Below are positions 12,269 to 23,489 of a stretch of DNA of 64,000 bases, piece after piece (the stretch's first letter is position 1; every line of letters starts with the position of its first letter). Under the pieces are notes generated by a model. That model was not told where the DNA came from. It searched no databases and saw nothing but the letters and a program-made list of their open reading frames with translations. Position numbers and translations under genes: made by a program. This stretch comes from Nyssa sinensis. Lineage: Eukaryota > Streptophyta > Magnoliopsida > Cornales > Nyssaceae. Where the stretch lies: positions 34,648,169-34,712,168 of the forward strand of contig CM018038.1 of NCBI GenBank assembly GCA_008638375.1, in the 5' to 3' direction.

Positions 12269-12684
12269 TGTGACGTGCCGTAGTTTGTGATCTCGTGGTG
12301 GGTTTATGAACGGATAGAGAACAAGGGTCGTCCTTGCGTTTTTTTACCTATAATGGAAAGTTTGTAGGATACTTCGAGGGATCCTAAGCCTCCTTAGATT
12401 GGTTTAATTCGAGAAAAACCACGACTCCAAGTCAACCCCAGGTTGAGAGTAATAATCATATGATAATTTTATTCATGGCCTCAAGCTATTAAATAGTCGA
12501 ACGACTTTTGATGGAATAGGCAACAACCTATTCTTAGGGAAATGAAAATTACACTTGCCTAATTCTAACACAAATTTATTGCAAGGAAATAACAGTGACT
12601 GAAAGGAAATAACACAAGAAAATGTCATTGATTCTAATTGGTAAGCATCAATCACTCCCATCCCATGATCCTTGGTCTCTAACA
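12269..12684 (-). repeat. 5' LTR of the chromovirus
   Basis: Starts tgtgacgtgcc and ends tctaaca on the plus strand. Pairs with 3502-3916. The right target duplication ttgtg follows at 12685-12689. Confidence 0.95.
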
Positions 12685-12689
12685 TTGTG

Positions 12690-13990
12690 CAATACTCAAA
12701 CTAGGCGCACATCCTTAAACTTCTTGTGAACCCAACCTTTAACCTTCCTATATATATATATATATGGGTGTGTTTGTGTGTGTGAGGTCCCCCTTGTATA
12801 TAGAAATAGTATATATACTGCAGAAAATATTTTTGAAACAGAAAACTATTTTGTAAAATAATGAATGTTTTTCAGAAATTGGAAAACTAAAACAGAACCA
12901 TTACAATACATGAATACAACAAACACAACTAAAAGTGAAAACTGAAAAATAATAATTGACTTACAGAATTGCAAAAGAGTACAGAGATTGTGGCTCGTGT
13001 TTACACAATATCCTTAAAGCAAATTCGCCTCTTGCAGTGGTGCTTACGATCCTATAGGACATTGCTTCCTAAGATACAATGATCAAAACGTACAGAAGAA
13101 GAAGTACTCAAACTTCTATACACAACGAATCAAAAATAGTGCATGAACTATCTCATATTATGGACACATTAGATGCTATATAAAGTGTATGAATTTATGC
13201 AGTGAGGGTGTGTTTATATAGATATCTTCGTGCCTGTTTAGTACATGCATGAAGCTTTGGTTGTCTGTTGATGAAGAACAGAGATAGTCGCACCCAATGT
13301 AGAAGATGCTTATTCAGTTAAAATTCAAACCAAACATAATCACAAAACGACAGCGTTTTGTATTTAATTAACCTGGTAACTAAACGACCAAAAAATAACA
13401 ACATTTTTGAAAAATTATTTAAATGAATTTTTCTCAAAAATATATAATACAACAGGTCAAGCCCAAGCCCAAACTCAACTAGGTTCAGTGCAGGGCAACA
13501 GAACACGTGTAGTGAACCAAGCATATGCTAAGTCCTTTTCCATCCAAAAAAATTGAGTGCCTCTAAGGGCTCAAACTTTTCTTCAAAGTAATTGTATATA
13601 TACTTTTTAAAATCTTTGTACTCATCCTATTTGAGACACAAATTTTAAACTTTTATTACTATTTTCAAGTGGTAATGTTTGAAGACAATTTCTCATTTAC
13701 TTCTTAATATTTTTGAGCAACCCAATACATAAACTTAATCTCCTCGTAGAGAAGAACACATTTCCATGTGAACCACCAAAAATAATGTGTAAAACACTTT
13801 AATTTTAACTTAAAGATAACCAAAAAATTATAATAAAAAATCCATTATGTCTAACACCCATTCCTACAAAATTATTTAATTTCTGCAGTCCATCTAACCA
13901 CCACTTAAATGGGTTGAACAACTAAATAACTGAAAGTGGAAATATATATATTTGTTAGATCAGGATTCCAGAGTAGCAGTCAGGATATTT
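12690..13990. other. Unassigned spacer and 3' flank of the host gene
   Basis: AT-rich. A short TA/TG microsatellite lies at 12750-12782. No coding sequence or transposon ends were recognised. The part nearest 13990 should include the 3' untranslated region of the coiled-coil gene. Confidence 0.5.
13652..13657 (-). terminator. Possible polyadenylation signal of the coiled-coil gene
   Basis: AATAAA on the minus strand, about 335 bases after the stop codon. The distance is plausible for a plant 3' UTR, but transcript data would be needed. Confidence 0.3.
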
Positions 13991-14484
13991 CTATTGAACA
14001 AATGGATATCTAGAAATGTAACACTCTCCTACACGAGAAGCACCATCTCTGGCTAGAATCCCTTCAAGATCTCCAATAATTCTGGCCAACCATATCTCCA
14101 AATTTCTCTGAATTTCTTTGAAGTTGTTTCTAACAGAGTCCATTGACCTTTTCGTGGTCAATTTAGCTTGGGCTTCCAGCTCATCCCCAAAATAACTCTT
14201 CCCTGACTCACTTTGTAATGCCACAAGCTTCTGCCCAGTTTCAGATGCACGCTGCTGGAATCGAAATGCTTCAAGCAAAAACTCTGTTTGCCTTTGTGTT
14301 CGAAATTCTGAACTGAGGGCGGGTTCACACGGATCACTTGCCTGCTGTAAATTTGATAAGACAAATATAAATAAATAAACATACCTCATTGTTTAGTAAA
14401 AATAGGGAAGAATGTATCAGAAACTCAACGCCCAAAGAAAGGGAAAAATAACAAAATGGCATGCGTGTGTCTATCCACTCGAAA

Positions 14485-14541
<57 letters not shown>

Positions 14542-17500
14542 GGGAATAGAAAAGGAGGTTGAGAATTTGATTATTAAGCTTGTAATATATTGTGGATCCA
14601 CTTCGTTTAGCAGAACTTCTAGAAAGGATATAATTGTCATTTATTATTCATTTTTTGGCGGGTAGAGAGTTAGCCTAAACCCACGCAAGATACATTGCAT
14701 ACACAACAAACAACAATAAATTCAATCCACTTGACAAACAGCCAATGGTTATATCAAATCGAGAATTTCAATTTTTTTTTTTTGGGTAAGAGATATATTT
14801 GCTCCTAATGCAGTAGTGGATTATTATGATGGATATAATTTCTCTGAGTTAGGAACATATCAAAGAAATAGGTCCCACTTATTAACGATGCTACTTCAAG
14901 ACTAAGCAAGTAGACGTAGATGTAGTAAACTAAAATTACCAGAATCTCCTTCCAACATAACCCTTGAGGTTGGATGAGTTGGAAAGAGGCTTGACTGCTT
15001 GAGTAATATTCCCTAGGTCTCAGGTTCAACTCAAACCCCAAGGGCCACTTACCTATAAAAAAAAAAAAAAAAACCCTTCTAACATATTTCCTAATTACAA
15101 AATACCACATGCATCAGCATCACCAAATGACCCATGACTCTAGAATTCCTGCAATACGGAGCCGATGCAATCATTCTCCTCAAAAGCAGTCCCCCCCATC
15201 ATGTAGCAGAACATTTATCCATCAATGAGGCCCCCAATGGTTTTGTGATCTTTCTCAAACACATTGATCCATCAATGAAACCACCATTGCCTTTGGGATC
15301 TTTCTCAAACACCACCTCTATTGAAAGATGGCCTGTGGGATCAAGCACTCTCAATTTCAATCAATCTTGACAAGATTGGTTGCTGAGCAATCAGAACAGA
15401 CAATGCATGATTTCATCATCATTTCCATTATTACTAAATAACATTCTCCATTTAAAAATCTATTTGCTTGAATGCAATACAATGGGTGCCCACAGGAATA
15501 GTTTTACATACTCTGCTACATCACATGTTACATCTTAGTCTTTTTTTGTTGAGAATGTTTTCTTAGATAACTAAGCAGCTGCCTCACATATTTAAGTAAT
15601 AAGATTTCTTTTTATAACATACTCAAGAAAACTGATATGGTTCTACTGAAGGATAAAAGAAAATACGATGAATTATATAATATAATAAAAGCAGGAAAGA
15701 TTGTTACGATTACCATTCTTCTGCATAGATCATCAATCTTCCCTGTGAGAGCTTGATACCTCTTTGCTTGCTTTCTCATCAGTGATGGTACCTTTGATAG
15801 ATCACTCTTACCAATTCTTTCCAAATTAAGTAATTCCTGTTCAAGCAATTTTAGTTTAGAGGTAACTCCTGTTGATTCACCATCTACCTTCCAAGGGGAT
15901 TCCCTTCTAGACAAGAAAAAAGTTTCTATTGCATTAGTTGGAGCTAGTTGAATACACATATTTGCATAAAGATGGCACCTAGAGTGTTAAATTTACCTTG
16001 CTACAAAATGCTTTAAATGATATAGGGATTCAACAGATTCATATTGTACATCCTGCAAGAATAAACATTGAAATCAACATACACTGGAAACATTTCCATC
16101 TGTAAAGTGCACTTAAGCAATTTGGATGGTCTTTTTGTAAGTACCAAAAGTTAAAAGCACCATCTAATTGGTCATCTAAGACAAGGGAAAAATTCAGAGA
16201 AAAGGTTAATAGTTCCCTAATAAAGAAATTATCTACATGCAAATTAATCAATCCTTAACAGTTCATCTATTTTATTTTACTACTATAGAAGGGAACCTAA
16301 TGTTCTGCACAGGAATGCTGTCAGAGAATGAATGTCAGGTAGAACAATTTTTCAATCGATAGCAGCTTAATATTTACATATCTTTCGCAAAATAATTGTC
16401 TTCCAATAGACACTCCAGAACACATTGTATTATAGCAAATAAAAACATACCTTTAGCAAGTTCCAAAAGACAACATGTTTCAAACCCTGTAGAGGAAATA
16501 GAGAAACAAAAAAGAAAACCAAAAATGAAAAAAAAAGCTACAGAACCAAAAGGGGAAAAAAAGCCTCTTCATGGAAGTAGATTAGACCCTAAGTTAAATT
16601 GACATCATAGATCAACTAGAAGGTGATTTTATAACAGATGGTTCCCATGGAGATCAGATGAGTAGCTATCAAGTAAATTAATTTTTCATTTGATCCTATC
16701 ATAATGAAGGAATCCAATACCGTATGCCATCACCAGAATACAATTGAAGTGTCAGTGGATAGGGGAGAGACAGTAGACAGTGTAATCCAAATTTACTGTG
16801 CAAGTCGTTCATGCCGACAATGGGTTAAGCTCAAAGTACATTAAGGAATCCTTGTCTTCATATGGATTTAAAATAAATGGAAATACCAGGTTGGGGTTTC
16901 TACCATGCCAAAGCTGTGGTTGGATGAAAGATATGTAAGAAAAAAGATTCCCTATCAATGATACCTTTGATAGTGTGGTCCAATAAAATGTTCAAGTGTA
17001 ATGGACCTAATGGTTAGCAACCAGAAACAACCAAAGAATTATAAAGACATATATTTAACTTTATAAAGGTACTCACAAGGTCTCTAAAAGGGAGGGGTAG
17101 GGTTAAGGAATTAATTTTTATTACTATTAGTAATAAGTTTTATATATATAGTATAGAAAGAACTACGATGGAAACCGATCTTGAGTGGGCACCAACAAGA
17201 TCCAAATATCTTCAACTTGTGGATAACTGAATAAGGACAGAATGCCAACCAAGGAAGGAAAAGGATCATTCAAACTAGGAGTTATTGTACGCACTTGTCT
17301 AGAAAGGAAATTAATTGGGACGTCTGTACTGATTAACAAATAATTTAATTTCAACTTTGGCGCCAATTAATCCTTCTTCATTGAGGTTTCTGCAGTACAC
17401 TAATAAGTATTCAAAAGTCCAGGACATAGTAAGCATAAACCTAATATGCAAAAAATAAAAAAGAACAAAAAAATATGACAATCAAATGAACTCATGCCTT

Positions 17501-19286
17501 AACCAGAGGTAACAAATTCTCATCCAATGTAGTTAAAAAAAATTAAATTCAGAATTATGGTAATTATCTACTTATGAGGACAGCGTGGTGGTTACTCAAA
17601 CTCAAACCCAAACTCAAATTTAAATTTGAGTCAAATTTCACCCAAAAACATTTTTCCAACCCTAGACTCAAACCCATACAAAATCTGTTTTTACCATGGT
17701 TACCACAATTCGCTCATCTACTATCGAATTACGAATTAGGGATCGCACGATCCAAAACATGGATCATTAATGATTTGAAACCTAAGATTTAGTGTTCTAA
17801 TCTAAAATATCAAAAATCCCAACAAAAAAAAAAAATCATACAAAATACACACACATCATTAGAATTTTATTTTATAATAGCTTGAATAAGTTATCTTTTT
17901 ACTTCTTATATAAACAAACCAATATTATTACAAATACAATCAAAAAACAAAATGCAGTAGTTCATTCCAACAAACGATCCAAAGAAGCCTACTCCTAACG
18001 TATCATGTTCTATAATAAGTGACGATTTACGTTCCCATTTCGTTCCTGCTCCCCGTACCATAACGGTCCACGTTCCAGGTAACAATGGTATTTACTCAAA
18101 CTAAAACCTTCATGGACTCAAATTTATAACTCTAACTTATCTAGCGTAGGACCATTGGCCAGGATGACACTCAAAACCAACTTTTACTCAAGTTTAAGTT
18201 AAATTTGGGTAAAATTTTGAGTCGACAATGGCTCAATAGTACTCACTAAAAATACAAGAATTTGGCTGCAGTAAGTTTAGTTTTTTATATTCAAGAAACA
18301 GAAATCACAAACAGATCCTGATTCAGACTCAAAATCTTATTTTCTTTAGTTTACTTTCTTAGCAACCAAACAAACAAACAATGACTAACGTGCGCCTTTC
18401 GTCAATATTTCAAGCACAACTGCTTAAAATTTTCCTCATTATATATATATATATATATATATATATCTAGAAATCTACTAATTCAGCAATCAAAAACATG
18501 CTTTTCATCACGAAAAGTATCATAGAAGAAGACGAAGATCAATCAAACCTGCCATAGACTCGCTCTTTCGGCCCAGAATTCCGAAGAATTCAAGAACTCC
18601 GGATTGAACCCATTACTCTTTCCGTACAAAGCACCAATTTCGTCCATATTATGGCCCCCTCTCTCCAAGGAATACTCCGCCACCGGATCCAACCCCTCTG
18701 AGACCCTAATCTTCCCGAACCTTGACGCCGATGCGGACGCAGCCTCCGCCTCGGAAAAATAATCGCCACCACCCCAAGCACCACCAGTCTCCGAAGAATC
18801 GTCAAACTCTGACTTCCTCGCCATAAAATTGAGCATTTCGTCTCTCTCCGCAACCTCTCTCTTCAACGCTTCAACATTTGCCTTCGATTCAATCTCCAAC
18901 TCCTCCACCTTCGCTCGCAAATGCGTGATTTCCTCTGCGCTTCCGTCGATCTGCTGCAAGAGCTGCCTCTCCTCTTGCAGCCACGCGTGCCGGTGGCTCG
19001 CGAAGATCTCGACGACGCGCGCGTTGGCCTTCGAATCCTCTTTTCTCCGAGAGCGAAGTTGTCTGAGCTGGTCTTCGGCTTGGATTAACTTGATAGAGAG
19101 GCCTCTGTTGCGAGATTGGAGTGCTGACACTAGTGAGATTGATGATTTCGAAATGAGGCCAAGAAAGACTGTGAAGCTCAGCCCCAAGTATGAGGACAGA
19201 AGCTTCTCGTAGCGCTCGTTTGAGGGTGGTCGTGAGACTATCGTGGTGGTGGGTAATCGTTCTTGTTCTAGTTCAAGTGCCGCCAT
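13991..19286 (-). CDS. Coiled-coil protein, four exons, 446 residues
   Basis: This is the only gene here that looks intact. Exons on the minus strand: 19286-18549, 16052-15997, 15906-15714 and 14344-13991. Donors CAG/gtttga, AAG/gtaaat and ATG/gtaatc pair with acceptors ttgcag, tctag and tacag; the summed exon lengths keep one frame to the TAG at 13993-13991. Residues about 29-46 are hydrophobic (LLSSYLGLSFTVFLGLIS) and could be a membrane anchor or signal anchor. Residues about 60-155 form a charged heptad-rich coiled coil. Residues 160-190 are acidic, Gly- and Ala/Ser-rich. Exons 3 and 4 (266-446) are again helical and look the most constrained, with SDLSKVPSLMRKQAKRYQAL and EIQRNLEIWLARIIGDLEGI. 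I recognise the pattern of a conserved plant protein of unknown role, loosely of the myosin-heavy-chain-like coiled-coil sort, but cannot name it. The start was chosen as the first ATG of an uninterrupted frame; no TATA box is obvious. Confidence 0.88.
14488..14538. repeat. (AG)n microsatellite in intron 3
   Basis: About 25 uninterrupted AG units on the plus strand, CT on the transcribed strand. It lies about 145-195 bases upstream of the exon 4 acceptor, so length changes could alter the pyrimidine content near the branch region. Confidence 0.95.
14960..15074 (+). mobile_element. tRNA-derived SINE in intron 3
   Basis: About 115 bases, antisense to the host gene. A B-box-like ggttcaactc follows ggtctca (about 15018-15034); an A-box-like tggatgagttgg lies at 14971-14982. 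The element ends in about 16 A residues (15057-15073). The flanks are near-identical 12-base duplications: ccttccaacata (14948-14959) and ccttctaacata (15075-15086). This is the layout of a plant SINE inserted through target-primed reverse transcription by LINE enzymes. The family is not identified. Confidence 0.75.
17565..18260. mobile_element. Possible small inverted-repeat element in intron 1
   Basis: The left part has repeated actcaaa and acccaaa words (17594-17650) with an aaatttaaattt palindrome. The right part (18165-18245), when reversed, shows similar words (gactcaaaattttacccaaa). A non-autonomous DNA transposon of about 0.7 kb would explain this, but clean ends and a target duplication were not found. 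Confidence 0.25.
18441..18466. repeat. (TA)n microsatellite in intron 1
   Basis: About 13 TA units, some 85-105 bases inside intron 1 from the exon 1 donor. Confidence 0.9.
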
Positions 19287-19326
19287 TACTGAGACTGCGT
19301 GTTTGGGAAAATGTGAGATAGTTGTA

Positions 19327-19366
<40 letters not shown>

Positions 19367-19400
19367 ATTGTATGCATAGAGTTCGATGACATTTTTGTTC
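19287..19400 (-). promoter_or_regulatory. 5' flank of the coiled-coil gene with TG/TA microsatellite
   Basis: The 40 bases next to the start codon would be 5' leader. A (TG)n(TA)n tract at 19327-19367 lies 40-80 bases upstream of the ATG and supplies the only TATA-like sequence. The true start of transcription cannot be set from sequence. Confidence 0.4.
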
Positions 19401-20571
19401 TGAAACTTTTTGTCTTACTTTTTGGGTGTTGGTTTACATGAAATGGCCTTGGTTATTCTTTGAAATGCTGGTATCAAACGGTACTTTTCATTTAAGAATC
19501 AAACAGATTCGACACCTTTTCAGCTCCAACCACGGCTTTACATTTTTATTTTTATTTTTATTATTTATTATTTTATTTATTTATTTATTTATTTTTATTT
19601 TTATTTTTTTAAACAATTTCACTCTATACTTATATTTTTCAAAAATTATATTATAAAATTATATATCAAATATTTTTCAAAATTATATTATAAAATTATA
19701 TATCAAATAATGTGATATTGACATTAAATGCGCACATGAATCAGATAAATTATTGTAGAATCGAAACTGACTCGATTTTAGACGACTTTTAAAAAATGAA
19801 AATAGAACCGAAACTAAGGTATTTGGAACCCGACTCGATTATTTTCGAATTGGGTTGAATCTTTTTTTTTTTTTTTTTTTTATCTACTGCCAAGATAATG
19901 ACCGGAAAAAAATTTGGCATCAAATATGAAAAAAAAAATTTACTGAAAAATTAAAGGATTGCAAATTACTCATTCATAAGCATGGAATAAGAAATCTAAA
20001 ATACCATACATTTCTCTTTCTTACATAATAATATAATATAGAATAAAAAAATCCAAAGTCCAAAACAACATCTCTTTTTTACATAGAATAAAAAGTCCAA
20101 AATTTCATACAAAAGTAACAACTTCATTGGAACAAGTTTTTTGTTCTTCAGACACAAACATGATTCATCAACTGCTCTATAACCAATTGTTCCCATGATT
20201 CATCAACTGCTTTGCCAACACACTTGAGACTCTAAAAACTGATACATAAAGTGCAAAACAAGGACATTTATTAAAACAAAAACAAAAAAAGAAAGAATAC
20301 CCAACATAACAAGAAAAAAATGGCATTGAGCAACAATAAACAGAGCAGATTAAAAGTGGAATTCTCCAAGTTATGCCACTCTTTGAAAGCACCCACTATT
20401 TTCCGGTCTTTCTAATAATCAATATCCACTACCATTATTTGCATTCAAAACTCTTCTAGAGCAGTTCCATTTTTCAAAGATCTAATCATTCCACAGACAA
20501 AACCCACTTGGAAGAATGTTCATAAAATAATAATATATTTTTGAATCTTCTATATAAAAAGGCAACTTAAG
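19401..20571. other. AT-rich intergenic spacer
   Basis: No gene was recognised. It contains an ATTT-rich run (19538-19610), a tandem duplication of about 36 bases at 19636-19708, a T-run at 19863-19881, and a short repeat of catgattcatcaactgct (20158-20174 and 20195-20212). A TATA-like tatataaaaagg at 20551-20562 faces the Tat element. Confidence 0.5.
19636..19708. repeat. Tandem duplication, two units of about 36 bp
   Basis: The unit tttttcaaaattatattata plus aaattatatatcaaata occurs twice back to back with one or two differences. Each copy holds the near-palindrome ttatattataa. Confidence 0.85.
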
Positions 20572-20576
20572 AGAGA

Positions 20577-21037
20577 TGATGTTGCTCTTTTCTGATCGAA
20601 AAACTTTTCGTTCTTAATTACTTGTCAAAAACTTGAGATCAAAGGGTTACCAAAAAAGCTCCGGTGGTAGCCGCTCCGATGATAAAGTCAATAAAGAAAT
20701 AAAGACAATAATTCGAGGGGAGAATTGGACATAAATTGAAAGCGTACCTTATGGTCTTATTTATAGACTGTAGATCTCCCAAATTGAGTAGGATTATGAG
20801 TCGTAAAAATAAGGATTTGAAAATATCCTGAAAATGGTAATTGCCATATTAAACTCTGCTTCCTTATCTTGAGGTCGGTAGGATATGAAAGGCAGTGTTA
20901 GACTCTGGACCATATTTCTCTGAACCCTCTGTGCCTAGTTGACATCGATAAAACAATCTTTCTTGATCTGTATCCTGAAAAGTTCTGTATAAACACTTGT
21001 CATGCTTTAAATATGTTTGTCACTTTACGGTATATCA
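20577..21037 (-). repeat. 3' LTR of the Tat element
   Basis: 461 bases. It aligns with 29971-30432 along its length, with clear divergence, so the insertion is old. Confidence 0.95.
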
Positions 21038-21053
21038 GCTACTCCCCCCCTAA
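21038..21053 (-). promoter_or_regulatory. Polypurine tract of the Tat element
   Basis: Minus strand TTAGGGGGGGAGTAGC, against the 3' LTR. A run of seven G residues is the core. Confidence 0.8.
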
Positions 21054-21269
21054 ACCTTTGTTTTGGGACATGCTCAGAATTGAAGTTAGGGTTTCTGAGA
21101 TGTTACACACGTGACAGTCATAAATGTGCATCTCTGTATTCCGAAGAAACAACTGTTGATGTGACATTTATTACATCAACCGCCAGTTGAAATTACGAGG
21201 CTATCATTGCTCTAACCATCACGGAGGTTCAGAAACGGAGGCTCTCACATTGATGCCTGTTGGATCCTT

Positions 21270-21279
21270 TATAAAAAAG
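21270..21279 (+). promoter_or_regulatory. TATA box of the antisense unit
   Basis: tataaaaaag on the plus strand, about 207 bases before the ATG at 21477. It points opposite to the retrotransposon's own transcription. Position and match are good for a plant core promoter, but activity is inferred. Confidence 0.5.
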
Positions 21280-21476
21280 GGGTGAAACACATCACTGCAC
21301 CCCTTTTCAACACTTCAGCGTTTTGAAAGCTCCAAATAGTGAGAGAGATTTCTACGAGAGGCGAACGACGTGAAAGAATATTAACTCCGATTAACGCTGC
21401 GATCAGGTTCGGTTCTAAGAATATTTCCTGAATTCTCTTCATTTTTTTCTACTCTTCTTTATTTTCTGTTTCGACT

Positions 21477-23310
21477 ATGTCGGCCTCTGATGCTTAGTCA
21501 AGCACTGGTCATGAGATAATAGAGTCCTTGGAGATATATAACCGAATAGAGGTGGACCTTGTAAATAGTAGCCCATCAGAAAATGTAGAAAATAAGATTG
21601 TTGATGACCTACCCTGAATTCTAAAGTTAAGATAGTAGAGGTTTTTATAGAGCCTAAGAGCGTTGATGGGAAAACCTCGGGTAAATCCCATAAAAGGGAG
21701 GAGGGAGAAAACACCATGACTTAGAACATGATAGATGCTATGAGGGCTTCTTTTGACTTCCTTGTAAACATATCTTGTAGGATACCAAGATCCATAGACC
21801 ACCCCTTCAGTATTCAATAAGGTGAGATCTGTGCTTACCTTGAATGGTTTGAGATAAGGGTTCGATTTCCCTTCCACTTTTTTATTAGGGAATTTTTTAA
21901 TTGGTTTAAGATTTGCCCAACTGAACTGAATATAAATAGTTAAAGGCATTTGCTTGGGTTTATAGTTTTAGGACACCTAAACTGATGTCGAGGTAGACCT
22001 CCCTCTGATTAGGAGCAACATGGACATGAAATATCTGAAGTCGGAAGGCATGTTCTATATGTCTTTTGACAAGGGGTTCAGACTTCTCTCCTCTGTACCC
22101 ATTTTTAATAAGACTTGGAAAAAGTGGTACTTCTTCGTAGAAGGAAGCTGGGAGTTCGAGGACTTTGAGAACCAGGTTTCAACCTTCCCACAAAGGACTA
22201 GGATCAAGGGTGAGACCCCTTTTTTGTTTTGCACACTTCCTTTTTGGGTCTTCGTGTTCCTTTTTTTTAGCCTAACTTTCATCTCCATTTTATGCTTCTA
22301 TATAGATAAAAGGACTTGGAAAAAATCGATCTTCACTGTCGATCTACAACAAAAGTACAAGAAGCTTCTTCAGACCAACAACCGTTCTCACGAGGCTATC
22401 CTCTACCACAAATATTTGATGGAGGTTGGTTTGGTACAAGACCTGCACTGAGAGCTTGAAGAAATCTTTAGTTATTGAATAGGAGCCAGGGAAAAGAAAA
22501 AAGAAGGTTGGGGAAAGTTCATCCCCTTCTGAGCCTCTCCTTTTAGAGAAGAGGAAAAGTCTAATCTCAAACTCCCTCATGCGAACTATTTCGAAAGAGT
22601 TGAGGGGTTTGCCTTGCTCAGGAGGCCCTTCCTCCCCTGGTACACATCGTACCAAAAAAGAGAAGGGGGATATAAGGGTGAGTCCTTCATTATTTTTCTT
22701 TGTTCTCTGTTATTTCTCTACATTCTGTAATATTCAGTTCTGACTTGACTGTCTTTGTTTTGTGTTGTTTATATTTTTTAGGTTGTCCATGGTTTAACAG
22801 CCATTATGGATTGCCTAGAGAATTCTAAGTAGATTGACGTCCTTCAATCTGAGCTGGACGAAGCCAGACTCTAGCTAGGAACTGCGCAGTTTTCAATAGT
22901 AGTTGCTGAGGACAAATTGAAGGAGGCTGCCAGGTCCTACTCTATCTTGGAGTTTGGAAGGGATGCCTTTGCTACCAAACTGGAAAACCTTAAAAAGAGA
23001 TTCGCAGAATTCTAGGCTACTTCTGTTAAGAAGATTCAGGACAACGTCAAAGTTGTCAGAGCTCAAACTGAGGTGGATCTGAAGGTAGAAGTCCAGGATC
23101 TGGGGGACGAACTGATTGAGTATGGATACCGAACCTGCAAGATGAAGCTTTGTAAAAAATATCCCGACTTGGACCTGATTGGAATAAACGATATCGAAGT
23201 ACTCCTAAGTTGAGATTGATACTCTGGACGCTGATAACGAATGAGAGGAAGCAAATCCAAAACTCCCTCAAGTTACCCCATTCGAGACTGTTGAGCCAAC
23301 AGTAGAGTAG
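21477..23310 (+). pseudogene. Antisense gene-like unit of the Tat element, spliced
   Basis: This runs opposite to gag-pol, between integrase and the 3' LTR. Suggested exons: 21477-22209, 22306-22675 and 22782-23310, with GT-AG borders gtgag/tatag and gtgag/tttag. The first exon encodes, across broken frames, a segment with RVRFPFHFFIREFFNWFKI (about 21855-21915), which resembles the domain Pfam calls 'putative gypsy type transposon' (PF04195, from memory). The second has FTVDLQQKYKKLLQTNNRSH. The third is a helical, charged coiled-coil with an acidic tail ending at the TAG at 23308-23310. At least seven in-frame stops, the first at codon 7, mark it as a relic. Antisense open frames in this place are known in Grande and Retand elements; their role is not settled. 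Confidence 0.65.
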
Positions 23311-23489
23311 ACTTGGGATTTTTTTTTTTTTTGGTATCCCCTTTTTGTAATCTTTCATTTTTGGGCTAATATATGAAATCCCGATCATTTCAGAACTTGT
23401 GTCTTTCTTGATATCTTTGTGTTATTTCTACTTTCAAAATAACTTCTTCAATGTACAAGTTCTCTTAGAGACTCTAGAGCACTCATAAG

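Larger units (their letters stand above)
3502..12684 (-). mobile_element. Ty3/gypsy chromovirus retrotransposon, full structure, interrupted
   Basis: A complete but dead element on the minus strand. It has 415/416-bp LTRs at 3502-3916 and 12269-12684, both starting TG and ending CA. The five-base target duplication ttgtg lies at 3497-3501 and 12685-12689. A primer-binding site complementary to initiator methionine tRNA (TGGTATCAGAGCCAG) sits three bases inside the 5' LTR and a polypurine tract abuts the 3' LTR. Domain order on the minus strand is gag, protease, RT, RNase H, integrase, chromodomain, which places it among the chromoviruses. A 4.0-kb solo LTR (6425-10435) splits the RT. Without that insert and its duplicated target the element is about 5.2 kb. 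All reading frames carry stops or shifts, so it could move only with help in trans, if at all. Confidence 0.95.

Noticed and set aside
14488..14538. GA-repeat-encoded Arg/Glu or Ser/Leu peptides
   Set aside because: They come from an intronic microsatellite and are not part of a gene.
18829..19212. 127-codon plus-strand open frame over exon 1
   Set aside because: It is Ser-rich and antisense to the coiled-coil exon, which has clear splice continuity and composition on the minus strand.
22055..22288. Minus-strand open frame in the Tat 3' region
   Set aside because: It is the shadow of the antisense unit's exon 1; no domain is visible on the minus strand.
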